This document shows positions 8,942-16,085 of a stretch of DNA of 64,000 nt, one piece after another. Source of the stretch: Silvanigrella aquatica. Its GTDB lineage: Bacteria > Bdellovibrionota_B > Oligoflexia > Silvanigrellales > Silvanigrellaceae. The notes beneath the pieces were generated by a model, which did not search any database, had not been told where the DNA came from, and worked only from the letters and a program-made list of their open reading frames with translations. The position numbers were made by a program, and so were the translations under genes. The stretch's first letter is position 1; each line of letters opens with the position of its first letter. The stretch spans positions 2,191,338-2,255,337 of the forward strand of contig NZ_CP017834.1 in NCBI RefSeq assembly GCF_001907975.1, read 5' to 3'.

Positions 8942-10036
8942 TTACTCTTTTTGACATAAAAATTTAAACTCAGAATTCAATAAACTAATATTATCTTTAA
9001 ATTGAAAAGCACTAGAAAATATTTCATCGAACAATTGATCATGCGCATATTTTTCACTTAATTTCTCAATTTTTTTGTATTCAATTAAGGCATCTAAATA
9101 AATTTTTTCGTAGAGATATGACAATTCTTGAATGGTAAAACTTTTTCGAATAACGAGAAACTTCAATAAATCACTGTTTGTTTTATTCATTGATTTAAAT
9201 ATACTTCTAACAATGGGCTCATATTCTAAAGGGACATCTAATACCCGAATTTTAATTGAAATTCCAACAATGGATTCTAAAAATCTCTCAGTTAAGTTTG
9301 CCACTATAAATAAAGAAAACAATTGATTTCTATGATGCAATCTTTCCTTTTGTCTATAAAAATCGATTTCTGTCATCATCAAACGTAAACTTTGAATGCG
9401 TGAAAAAATTTTTTCTCTTCTTTTAGTAAGTAACTTAATAGATTTTGGCGATTTATTAAAAGTATATATTTCAACAGTGTCGATGTAAAAAACCAACTCA
9501 CGCAAAATAGATTTAATTTCAAACAAACATTCTTTACGTAACCTCGGCCTCAAAAAAATAGCACAAATAAAAAAAGTAATAGTTAAAGCAACGGTATTCA
9601 TACAAACATCGACAGCAACATCATGGACTGTTTTAATTGACAAAATGGAATACATAGGTATCAAATAAATCCATAATGAATATGCTGAAGAAATGTTATA
9701 ATACATAAAAATATATATAAAAAAAGTCAGTATAAAAATATATATACAAATCAAAACAAAAGATTTTGAGTAGGGATAAGCAAAAATAACAGCTGAAGTT
9801 GAGATAAAATAAGCTAAAAATAAATTAATTTCGAAACGCCAATAATGGGAACGGGTACAGGCTTGCGATAAGCCAAGCACAGAAACTCCCATAAACATCA
9901 TACGATTGTCTTGCACAAAAAAATAAATAATGGCAACGGATAATAAGGCAAGACAGGTTCTCACCCCTTGCATAAAAGAGCGATAATCTCTTTCCCAAAC
10001 AAGCAAACACTGTTGGTACAAAGAATTATTATTCAT
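8942..10036 (-). CDS. Second FUSC-like membrane protein, paired with the downstream one
   Basis: The 364-residue product has six predicted helices in residues 20-170 (LALLSVAIIYFFV, MFMGVSVLGLSQACTRSHYW, LFLAYFISTSAVIFAYP, a very hydrophobic Ile/Phe/Tyr run, SLWIYLIPMYSILS) and then a charged, helical cytoplasmic domain. The layout mirrors its neighbour, but sequence conservation with FUSC proteins is weaker. The start ATG at 10036 overlaps the 3' end of pyrE, which implies translational coupling. Substrate unknown; the operon context (pyrimidine/arginine) suggests export of a related acid, as an inference. Confidence 0.6.
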   Translation of the reverse strand: MNNNSLYQQCLLVWERDYRSFMQGVRTCLALLSVAIIYFFVQDNRMMFMGVSVLGLSQACTRSHYWRFEINLFLAYFISTSAVIFAYPYSKSFVLICIYIFILTFFIYIFMYYNISSAYSLWIYLIPMYSILSIKTVHDVAVDVCMNTVALTITFFICAIFLRPRLRKECLFEIKSILRELVFYIDTVEIYTFNKSPKSIKLLTKRREKIFSRIQSLRLMMTEIDFYRQKERLHHRNQLFSLFIVANLTERFLESIVGISIKIRVLDVPLEYEPIVRSIFKSMNKTNSDLLKFLVIRKSFTIQELSYLYEKIYLDALIEYKKIEKLSEKYAHDQLFDEIFSSAFQFKDNISLLNSEFKFLCQKE

Positions 10037-10673
10037 CAAGTTGTGTTAACCACTCCATGATCATTTTCATTTCACGACCCGTGATAAAATCTTTTGCATA
10101 AGCGACATCAAATAAATCTGTCGTCTTAAATAAACTTTTACATACTAAATTTTTTGAAAAAAAAGCCTCATTGGATTTTTTTAAATTATGATTGGAAATA
10201 CTTATGGCAACCATAGATTTTACATATTCTGATTTTAAATGTTCCGCTGCTTGTAAGAGACTTCCGCCTGTTGTGATCATATCATCAACCACAAAAACCA
10301 AAGCATTGGAAGGCATAGTGCCTTCAATAATAGAATTTAAACCATGATCTTTAGGCTTGCTTCTAACATAGACAAAACCCGCATTAAAATATTCCGCAAG
10401 GGCATAGGCAGGCGCTATACCTGCTGTTGCTGTTCCTGCAAAAACAAGGTTGGGACTGTCGAGCATGGAAGAAAATTCTATTTTCAACATTTCAGCCCAT
10501 TTGCTAATCACTTTTTTACGAAGAGTCGGATGCGAAAAAATTTTACGATGGTCTATATAAACAGGAGATTCTTTCCCACTTGCTAATTTAAACATAGGGT
10601 TCGTACTGATTTGCAAGACTTTCGCTTCAAAAAACCCGCGCACAATTTCGTGGGTTTCAGAATCAAGAATCAT
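10029..10673 (-). CDS. pyrE: Orotate phosphoribosyltransferase
   Basis: This enzyme joins orotate to PRPP to make OMP, the fifth step of pyrimidine synthesis. The PRPP-binding motif is VVDDMITTGGSLLQA near residue 127; KLASGKESPVYIDHR near the N-terminus matches the substrate loop of PyrE, and FVYVRSKPKDHG supplies the catalytic lysine loop. ATG 10673 is chosen because GGAGG lies eight bases upstream (an in-frame codon at 10700 would add nine residues). Length 214 aa is typical. It overlaps the pyrD-like gene upstream and the FUSC gene downstream. Confidence 0.93.
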   Translation of the reverse strand: MILDSETHEIVRGFFEAKVLQISTNPMFKLASGKESPVYIDHRKIFSHPTLRKKVISKWAEMLKIEFSSMLDSPNLVFAGTATAGIAPAYALAEYFNAGFVYVRSKPKDHGLNSIIEGTMPSNALVFVVDDMITTGGSLLQAAEHLKSEYVKSMVAISISNHNLKKSNEAFFSKNLVCKSLFKTTDLFDVAYAKDFITGREMKMIMEWLTQLDE

Positions 10674-11820
10674 GAGAAGGATCCTCCAATCGTTTATCAA
10701 AAGGGACTTGAAGCGCTTGAGCTATTTCCGAGGCTAAATTTAAGTTCCACATCATGCCTGTTGCGGCTTGCACCACATCGGCTCCTGCTTGCAAATAGGC
10801 TTGAAACTCCTTGGCACTCACCACACCTCCCACGCCCACAATTCCCATTTCCTTTTTTTGAATTCCGAGTTTTGTTCTTGTTTCTGCAATTAATGATACC
10901 ATAGATAGCCCTTGCTCAAATATTAAAGAGCCACAAATCCCGCCAGATAAGGATCCACCCAGAGCCATTTGACCCTCTGGATTTCGGATATTTGCGGAAA
11001 CCGTATTGATAGCACTAATGGCATCGAGAAAACCTACAGATTCAGAAAGAAACATGTTTGTTTCTTTAGCTGACAAAACTCCAATTTTGGCGACGAGTTT
11101 TATATTGGCATTGAGCTCATTTAAAACCCGACGAGCGCATTTTACCGACTCAATTGCGCTTGGCAAGTCTTTATAAAGTGGAGAGTGAACTTCATTAGGA
11201 CAACTTAAATTCATTTCTATTATTGAAAAACCAGTATTATTAAGACATTCTGCAGATAATTTTACGACTTTTTCAATATCATTATAAAATGCTATTTTTG
11301 TTTCTTTAGTTGTTAAGTTATTTTCTCGAGAAGCCTGAAAACTAAGAACAACATTATATCCAGGCATATCATTCCAAGTTTTTAAAGATTGAAAATCGGC
11401 ATTCCATCTATCTTCAGATTGGCTTGGTACACCAAATGAATTTGAAATGGAGATTTTCTTATTTAAATAATCCTCTTTTTTAAAAGGAATTCCAATGACT
11501 TCATTATTTATTTCAGCAAAAAGAGAAGAGCTATCTGCGTGAATTGCTAAAATATTAGGCCATTTATTACATGGCCATACACGGGATCTAACTGTTTTAT
11601 ATACAGGCAAACAAAATCCAGCATGAAGTGCGGCCTTCACATAAGAAGAATTTAACAGCGGACCTGCCGCAACTCCAAATGGAATATGTAGTGGAATTCC
11701 TAAAAATTCATAACGTGGTTTTTCTTTATAAATTATTTTGGGAAATTTATTTTCAACAAGAAATCTAGCGTCAGGCCCCTTGATATAATTTTCTTCATAA
11801 CTTGCGCTAGCGTTATACAT
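10663..11820 (-). CDS. pyrD: Dihydroorotate dehydrogenase-like flavoprotein (class 1-type cysteine)
   Basis: A DHODH-superfamily FMN barrel: FGVAAGPLLNSSYVKAALHAGF near residue 45, KTVRSR, MNLSCPNEVHSP near 204 (the Cys of NLSCPN is the catalytic base position of class 1 enzymes; class 2 has Ser), KIGVLS, and the FMN-phosphate loop GIVGVGGVVSAKEFQAYLQAGADVVQAATGMM. At 385 residues it is longer than typical class 1 PyrD (about 310), with extra sequence around residues 75-130. Being directly upstream of pyrE supports pyrimidine synthesis; a related dihydropyrimidine or other substrate cannot be excluded. The ATG overlaps the end of the amidohydrolase gene. Confidence 0.8.
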   Translation of the reverse strand: MYNASASYEENYIKGPDARFLVENKFPKIIYKEKPRYEFLGIPLHIPFGVAAGPLLNSSYVKAALHAGFCLPVYKTVRSRVWPCNKWPNILAIHADSSSLFAEINNEVIGIPFKKEDYLNKKISISNSFGVPSQSEDRWNADFQSLKTWNDMPGYNVVLSFQASRENNLTTKETKIAFYNDIEKVVKLSAECLNNTGFSIIEMNLSCPNEVHSPLYKDLPSAIESVKCARRVLNELNANIKLVAKIGVLSAKETNMFLSESVGFLDAISAINTVSANIRNPEGQMALGGSLSGGICGSLIFEQGLSMVSLIAETRTKLGIQKKEMGIVGVGGVVSAKEFQAYLQAGADVVQAATGMMWNLNLASEIAQALQVPFDKRLEDPSHDS

Positions 11821-12802
11821 ATGAGTCAAGCCCCAATACTTTTAATCCATTTGTAGTTGCTACTTTAACCAACTCATCCATTTCATAAAAATGAGTTGAT
11901 TCTAACAAAACACGCAATTCTGTTAACATACATCCATCTGCGTAAGGTTTATAAATATCGCAAATATTATCTGATCCCAATGCAACCATGATACCTGCAG
12001 GAATCATTTCATCAATGGGAGTGACAGAGTTGTGCGTCGGAGATAAAACTTCAGTACGTCTGCTATCAATCCAAGCCGTAGGACACGCCACAAAACTTAA
12101 TCCTGCATCGACACACAATTTAAAAAGTTCTTCACGATATTTTTTGGGATGTGCTGCTATGGAAATACCATGAACGGCTGTTACTTTTCCTTCTAAACCC
12201 CACTGTATGACTTTACGAGCAAGCAACTCTGTTTCTTTTTCTTTTGCCGTGTTTAATTGATCGACATGAATATGAACTCTTTTATTTGTTTCTTTAGCTG
12301 CTTTTAATAAAATATCAATATGCTCTGCTTCATTTCCTGCATCAGCACCAGGCAAGCCACCAATAATATCGACATGCTCCAATGATTTTTCAAACCAATG
12401 CCGAGCCTCTTTATTTACAACTCCTTTTAATGTTTGACATGCAAGAAGAAAACGCATTTTTAAGTTTTTGGATGCATATTCTTGAGCACGTTTTGCCGCT
12501 GCAATAGCACGATCTCCTGCCACAGGATCGCAATCAATAAAGGATAAGCAGTGGCGCACCCCTTGCTGATTTTGCATTCTTAAAGCCGCTGTAATATGTT
12601 GAAAATAGATTTCTTCAGATGCTTGGCATTTAAATTTATCAACTAACTTCCATTTTTCTTGGAGTTGACTATTGATATTCCCTTGCGTATTAGAAAAATC
12701 TTCTAATGAAACAGAATAGGCACGGTCAAAATGCGCGTGCGCATTTACAAAACCACCTTGGCCTTGAATTAAATTAGAAATTTTTGATAAGGGATTCCAC
12801 AT
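11813..12802 (-). CDS. Amidohydrolase, cytosine-deaminase-like
   Basis: A metal-dependent amidohydrolase of 329 aa. The metal-binding HAHFD occurs at about residue 21, VHIHVDQLNT at about 165, TAVHGISIA at about 200 and the catalytic-site Asp in ALGSDNICDIYKP at about 275. Spacing and the H-x-D-Q segment resemble the cytosine deaminase/CodA branch of the superfamily more than dihydroorotase. GAGGAG precedes the ATG by nine bases. It sits between argG and pyrD, so a role in pyrimidine salvage or ring opening is plausible; substrate unproven. Confidence 0.7.
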   Translation of the reverse strand: MWNPLSKISNLIQGQGGFVNAHAHFDRAYSVSLEDFSNTQGNINSQLQEKWKLVDKFKCQASEEIYFQHITAALRMQNQQGVRHCLSFIDCDPVAGDRAIAAAKRAQEYASKNLKMRFLLACQTLKGVVNKEARHWFEKSLEHVDIIGGLPGADAGNEAEHIDILLKAAKETNKRVHIHVDQLNTAKEKETELLARKVIQWGLEGKVTAVHGISIAAHPKKYREELFKLCVDAGLSFVACPTAWIDSRRTEVLSPTHNSVTPIDEMIPAGIMVALGSDNICDIYKPYADGCMLTELRVLLESTHFYEMDELVKVATTNGLKVLGLDSYV

Positions 12803-12816
12803 GAGCTAAACTCCTC

Positions 12817-14472
12817 TTAAAGCAATGCGGGTTTGATATTAGAATCTGTTACTTTAGAAAAACCTGCTTTAGATGATTTTGCCATTTTTTCTACCGTCAC
12901 TTTAAATACTTCATAATCGGTAATAAGTTGAACTTCATTTTTTACGCTCCAACTTCTAATCTGTTTTCCATCAATTTCTTCACTTATTTGCTTTGATGGA
13001 GTTGGAACATTTACAACGAGATCAAAACGATTTTGTTTTAAAAGATCTATTAAATTCGGTTTATGACTTTCTTCATTTGCTTTGTGAACCAAAATACTTT
13101 TCACACCACATTTTGCGAGATAAGCATGTGTTCCCTTAGTTGCAAATAATAAAAACCCTTGTTTATGTAAATTTGCAATTAAGGGTGCGAATTTTTCTTT
13201 GTTTTCATCACCACCTACAGAAACAAGCGCGTAACGCTCTTTTTCTTGAGAAAGACGCATTTGCATTGTGTAAATTTCTGTAAATCCGGCAGATGCATTT
13301 TGATTAAACGCATTACTCTTCATAAATGTGGCTAATTTTTCATCAAAAATACTATTTGGCGTTTCAACAGCCACAACATCAGCACGACCTTTAAATAACT
13401 TAACAGTGACAAGTCCTGTTACTTTTTCATTTATTTTTTCGATAAAGGCATTTAAATCATCCATTAAAGGTTCGTGCCATAGCGCGCCATAGCAAAGATA
13501 ACCCCATTTTTGATCCACCAAAAGTTTAAACTCGTTTTCCTGACGTGTGCAGACAAACTTCTCGAGTGTTTCATGGGCACGAATAATCGCATGAGCTGCG
13601 GGAGACTCATAGACACCTCTTACTTTTAATCCTACAACCCTGTCTTCTAAATGATGAGTTACACCCACACCATGAAGTGCCGCGACCTTATTCAGTTTCA
13701 GAATAAGCGTTGGCAAGTCCATATCTTCCCCATCTAATTGAACGGGAATTCCTCTTAAAAATCCAATTTTAATAAGTTGTGAGTCATTTTGTGTGTTTTC
13801 AATGGTTTTACAGACTTGTAAGATGGCAGGAAGATTAGGAATGAGAGATGGATTTTCAATTTCTCCACCCTCTGCTGAAACACCCCACATATTGTCGTCA
13901 TAACTATAGGGAGAATCCTTAGTTTGTTTCACCGGAATTTTATGAATGCGCGCATACTCGAGCTCTTCATCTCGACCCATGCCCCATTCTCTAACGGGCG
14001 CAATGATTTTCATTTCAGGCGCTAGGGTCAAGACGGTGCCTTCAATGCGCACCTGATCGTTACCTTTACCTGTGCAACCATGCGCAATACAATCACAATT
14101 TTCTTCGCGCGCAATGTCCACTGCAATTTTTGCCAAAAGAGGGCGCCCTAAAGGAGTGGCTAAATGATAGTCTCCTTGATAACGCGCATTTGCTTTAATT
14201 CCTTTTGCTAAATAGTGATAAGCAAATTCTTTTTTAGCATCGATAACATATGCTTTTTTAGCACCTAAATTTAACGCTTTTTGACGAATTTCTTCTAAAT
14301 TATCAGCTTGTTGTCCTATATCTATGGTTAATGCAATAACCTCGGCATGGTAGTATTCTTGAATCCATTTCAACATGACAGATGTGTCAAGACCACCTGA
14401 ATACAAAAGAACAACTTTACGAATTTCTCCTTTACGCCCTTCATACGATGCTACTTTAATATAATCTGTCAT
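12817..14472 (-). CDS. argG: Argininosuccinate synthase fused to a C-terminal MGS-like regulatory domain
   Basis: Residues 1-400 are argininosuccinate synthase, joining citrulline and aspartate with ATP: P-loop LYSGGLDTS (23-31), TPLGRPLLAK, HGCTGKGNDQVR, SPYSYDDNMWG and EGGEIENPS. Normal ArgG ends near residue 400-445. Here a further ~130 residues (about 405-540) form an MGS-like domain as found at the C-terminus of carbamoyl phosphate synthetase large subunit: ALVSVGGDENKE, LHKQGFLLFATKGTHAYL, VNVPTP, and a final VQLITDYEVFKVTVEKM. That domain binds allosteric ligands (ornithine, UMP) in CarB. It heads a minus-strand operon preceded by an Arg-codon leader and terminator. Confidence 0.93.
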   Translation of the reverse strand: MTDYIKVASYEGRKGEIRKVVLLYSGGLDTSVMLKWIQEYYHAEVIALTIDIGQQADNLEEIRQKALNLGAKKAYVIDAKKEFAYHYLAKGIKANARYQGDYHLATPLGRPLLAKIAVDIAREENCDCIAHGCTGKGNDQVRIEGTVLTLAPEMKIIAPVREWGMGRDEELEYARIHKIPVKQTKDSPYSYDDNMWGVSAEGGEIENPSLIPNLPAILQVCKTIENTQNDSQLIKIGFLRGIPVQLDGEDMDLPTLILKLNKVAALHGVGVTHHLEDRVVGLKVRGVYESPAAHAIIRAHETLEKFVCTRQENEFKLLVDQKWGYLCYGALWHEPLMDDLNAFIEKINEKVTGLVTVKLFKGRADVVAVETPNSIFDEKLATFMKSNAFNQNASAGFTEIYTMQMRLSQEKERYALVSVGGDENKEKFAPLIANLHKQGFLLFATKGTHAYLAKCGVKSILVHKANEESHKPNLIDLLKQNRFDLVVNVPTPSKQISEEIDGKQIRSWSVKNEVQLITDYEVFKVTVEKMAKSSKAGFSKVTDSNIKPALL

Positions 14473-14532
14473 TTAAAACTCCTTTTTAATGTAAAACTTT
14501 TCTATATTTTAAGTAAAGAAAAAAATTAAGCC

Positions 14533-14561
14533 AAAAAAAAAGCCCCGCAATGCGGAGCTTT
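14533..14561 (-). terminator. Intrinsic terminator/attenuator in the argG leader
   Basis: On the minus strand AAAGCTCCGCA-T-TGCGGGGCTTT forms an 11-bp stem (one G-U pair) followed by a run of nine T. It lies between the leader peptide stop codon and argG, 60 bases before the argG start, the expected arrangement for ribosome-mediated attenuation. Being upstream of a gene on the same strand, it is not the end of another transcription unit, since the next gene upstream runs the other way. An antiterminator partner was not worked out. Confidence 0.8.
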
Positions 14562-14572
14562 AAATAAAAATA

Positions 14573-14626
14573 TCAGATTCTTCTAACCGAAAGAGCTATT
14601 TTAAGTCGCAAAATATCAATTCGCAT
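14573..14626 (-). CDS. Arginine-rich leader peptide of the argG operon
   Basis: A 17-codon frame, MRIDILRLKIALSVRRI, with AAAGG seven to eight bases before its ATG. Four of 17 codons are Arg (CGA at 2 and 7, and tandem AGA AGA at 15-16, just before the last Ile codon and TGA). The stop lies 11 bases before the terminator stem. Position, Arg bias and the terminator support a leader peptide that senses arginyl-tRNA. It is the only sense-strand frame with a ribosome site between the candidate promoter and argG. Confidence 0.7.
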   Translation of the reverse strand: MRIDILRLKIALSVRRI

Positions 14627-14668
14627 TTTTAAACCTTTAGCAAGAAAATCTCAAAAAATCGTCCGTGA

Positions 14669-14698
14669 GTACTTATAAGATTTTAAAATTCGTGTCAA
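14669..14698 (-). promoter_or_regulatory. Candidate promoter of the argG operon
   Basis: TTGACA (14698-14693) is followed on the minus strand after 15 bases by TATAAG, with TAAGTA in an alternative register at 17 bases. Transcription from here would start about 40 bases before the leader peptide ATG. The -35 is a consensus match, the -10 is only fair. Confidence 0.45.
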
Positions 14699-14917
14699 CG
14701 AAAAGCTTTCAAAATTGGAAGAATTCTTTAAAAAAATTTATAATTACATGATATTAAATATCTTTCGTCAAGCCCTTGGCAAATTGAGAATTATTATCCA
14801 TATCAATTTTATTTAGTTAAAAGAGATTTCATATGATAATAAAATATATTCACTATAAAAATCATTTTTTACAGAAGTTTGGTTTTTGTTTAAGCCGTTC
14901 ATAAAAAGGAGATCCCT

Positions 14918-15250
14918 ATGTTGCCGAAAAAAGTTGCTCTTTTTCTTGCTACTGTGCTCTATTTTTCAAATGCCCATGCGGCAGATGGTGCCAAATTATA
15001 TAGCGAAGCCTGCGCAAGTTGCCATGGTGACAAAATGGATGGCAATGGGCCTATTGGAGCTGCTTTAAAACCCAAACCAAAAAGTTTAAAGGGATATACA
15101 GTGGCACAGCTCATCCAAGTCATGAAAACAGCAAAAAAAATAGATGGTGATAAAGGGGAAATTGCCTTAATGGTCGGCATCAAATCACAATTAAAGAATG
15201 ATGAAGAAAGAAAAGCTGTAGCCGATTACATTGTTTCTAAATTAAAATAA
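14918..15250 (+). CDS. Small periplasmic c-type cytochrome
   Basis: A signal peptide (1-21, ending NAHA) leads into a single-heme cytochrome c domain: CASCH at residues 32-36 binds heme, and GIKSQLKNDEERKAVADYIVSKLK is the usual C-terminal helix; the Met near residue 86 (ALMVGI) is the likely distal ligand. The mature protein is about 88 aa, typical for class I monoheme cytochromes used as electron carriers. AAAAAGGAGATCCCT precedes the ATG. No oxidase gene is nearby, so its redox partners are not indicated. Confidence 0.88.
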   Translation: MLPKKVALFLATVLYFSNAHAADGAKLYSEACASCHGDKMDGNGPIGAALKPKPKSLKGYTVAQLIQVMKTAKKIDGDKGEIALMVGIKSQLKNDEERKAVADYIVSKLK

Positions 15251-15278
15251 GTAACAGTTATTTTTTACTTATTATATA

Positions 15279-16009
15279 TTATTCTCTTATTTTGAAATTA
15301 TTAATTTTTAAAATTGCTTTATTTATTTTATTTAATTCAAAATCAGTTATTTTTTTAGAACAGATCATATATCGTTTCTCTCCAAATTTAACATCTAATA
15401 ATTTACTTTTTTTTAAATTAATTACATCACGTGTTCCGTTATTTAAAAGGTAAGTTGCTTCTTCTTCAGTCATTAGCATATAATCAGAATGATTATATGC
15501 TATTTTTTTATCATACTTTCTTGATCAGTACTAGATTGCTCTACATTATTATTATTTTTTTTTAATAATTCATCTATATATTTTCCATATGATAATCCAA
15601 CTTTAGTTAATAAAATTAATTTTTTATTCATAAGTAAATTTTGCAATTTTAATGGCTCATTAAAATTATTATCATCTTTTCTAAAAATAATAACTGTACC
15701 TTTTTCTTGATATAAAGGTATGGAAATTTTTGCAATTTTTTCTCTTTCACTATTTTTATAATTGGCGGCCAAACATATTTTTTCTTTATTTTCAACAATC
15801 ATATTTAAACCTCTTTGCAAAGGAATATTGATCATTGAGAACGGCATGCCAGATAACTTTTCAATTTTAATGAGAATCTTATCTAAAATACCGTCTTTTT
15901 CATTTGTATGATATGGAGGCCTTATCTGATAAACAACTGAAATAGTTTCAGAATTTGCACATATCTGATATAATAATAGAATAAAAAAAATAGTTACATT
16001 TTTTATCAA
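15279..16009 (-). pseudogene. Frameshifted periplasmic solute-binding (family 3-like) protein
   Basis: Two frames together make one protein. The first (16009-15500) has a signal peptide (to about residue 19) and a family 3 solute-binding-like start: ISVVYQIRPPYHTNEKDGILDKILIKIEKLSG, LCLAANYKNSEREKIAKISIPLY. It stops after MIKK at a run of seven A (about 15502-15508). One extra A (or a -1 shift) continues into the second frame, IAYNHSDYMLMTEEEATYLL to NFKIRE at 15279. The joined length of about 244 aa matches small SBP_bac_3 proteins. Either a frameshift mutation, a sequencing error in the homopolymer, or slippage during expression could explain it. Confidence 0.7.
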
Positions 16010-16085
16010 TGAAATTTCATCCTTTCTTATGGAATGGATGCATTGTAAAGTAGTTAAAAGTAATATTTATTTTTTATACAAAGCA

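Noticed and set aside
14821-14902. A 23-codon plus-strand frame ahead of the cytochrome gene
   Set aside because: Weak ribosome site, no bias in amino acids and no terminator after it, so a second leader peptide is not supported.
15246-15277. Terminator between the cytochrome gene and the frameshifted gene
   Set aside because: ATAAGTAA/TTACTTAT is short, all A/T apart from one pair per arm, and has no T-run adjacent.
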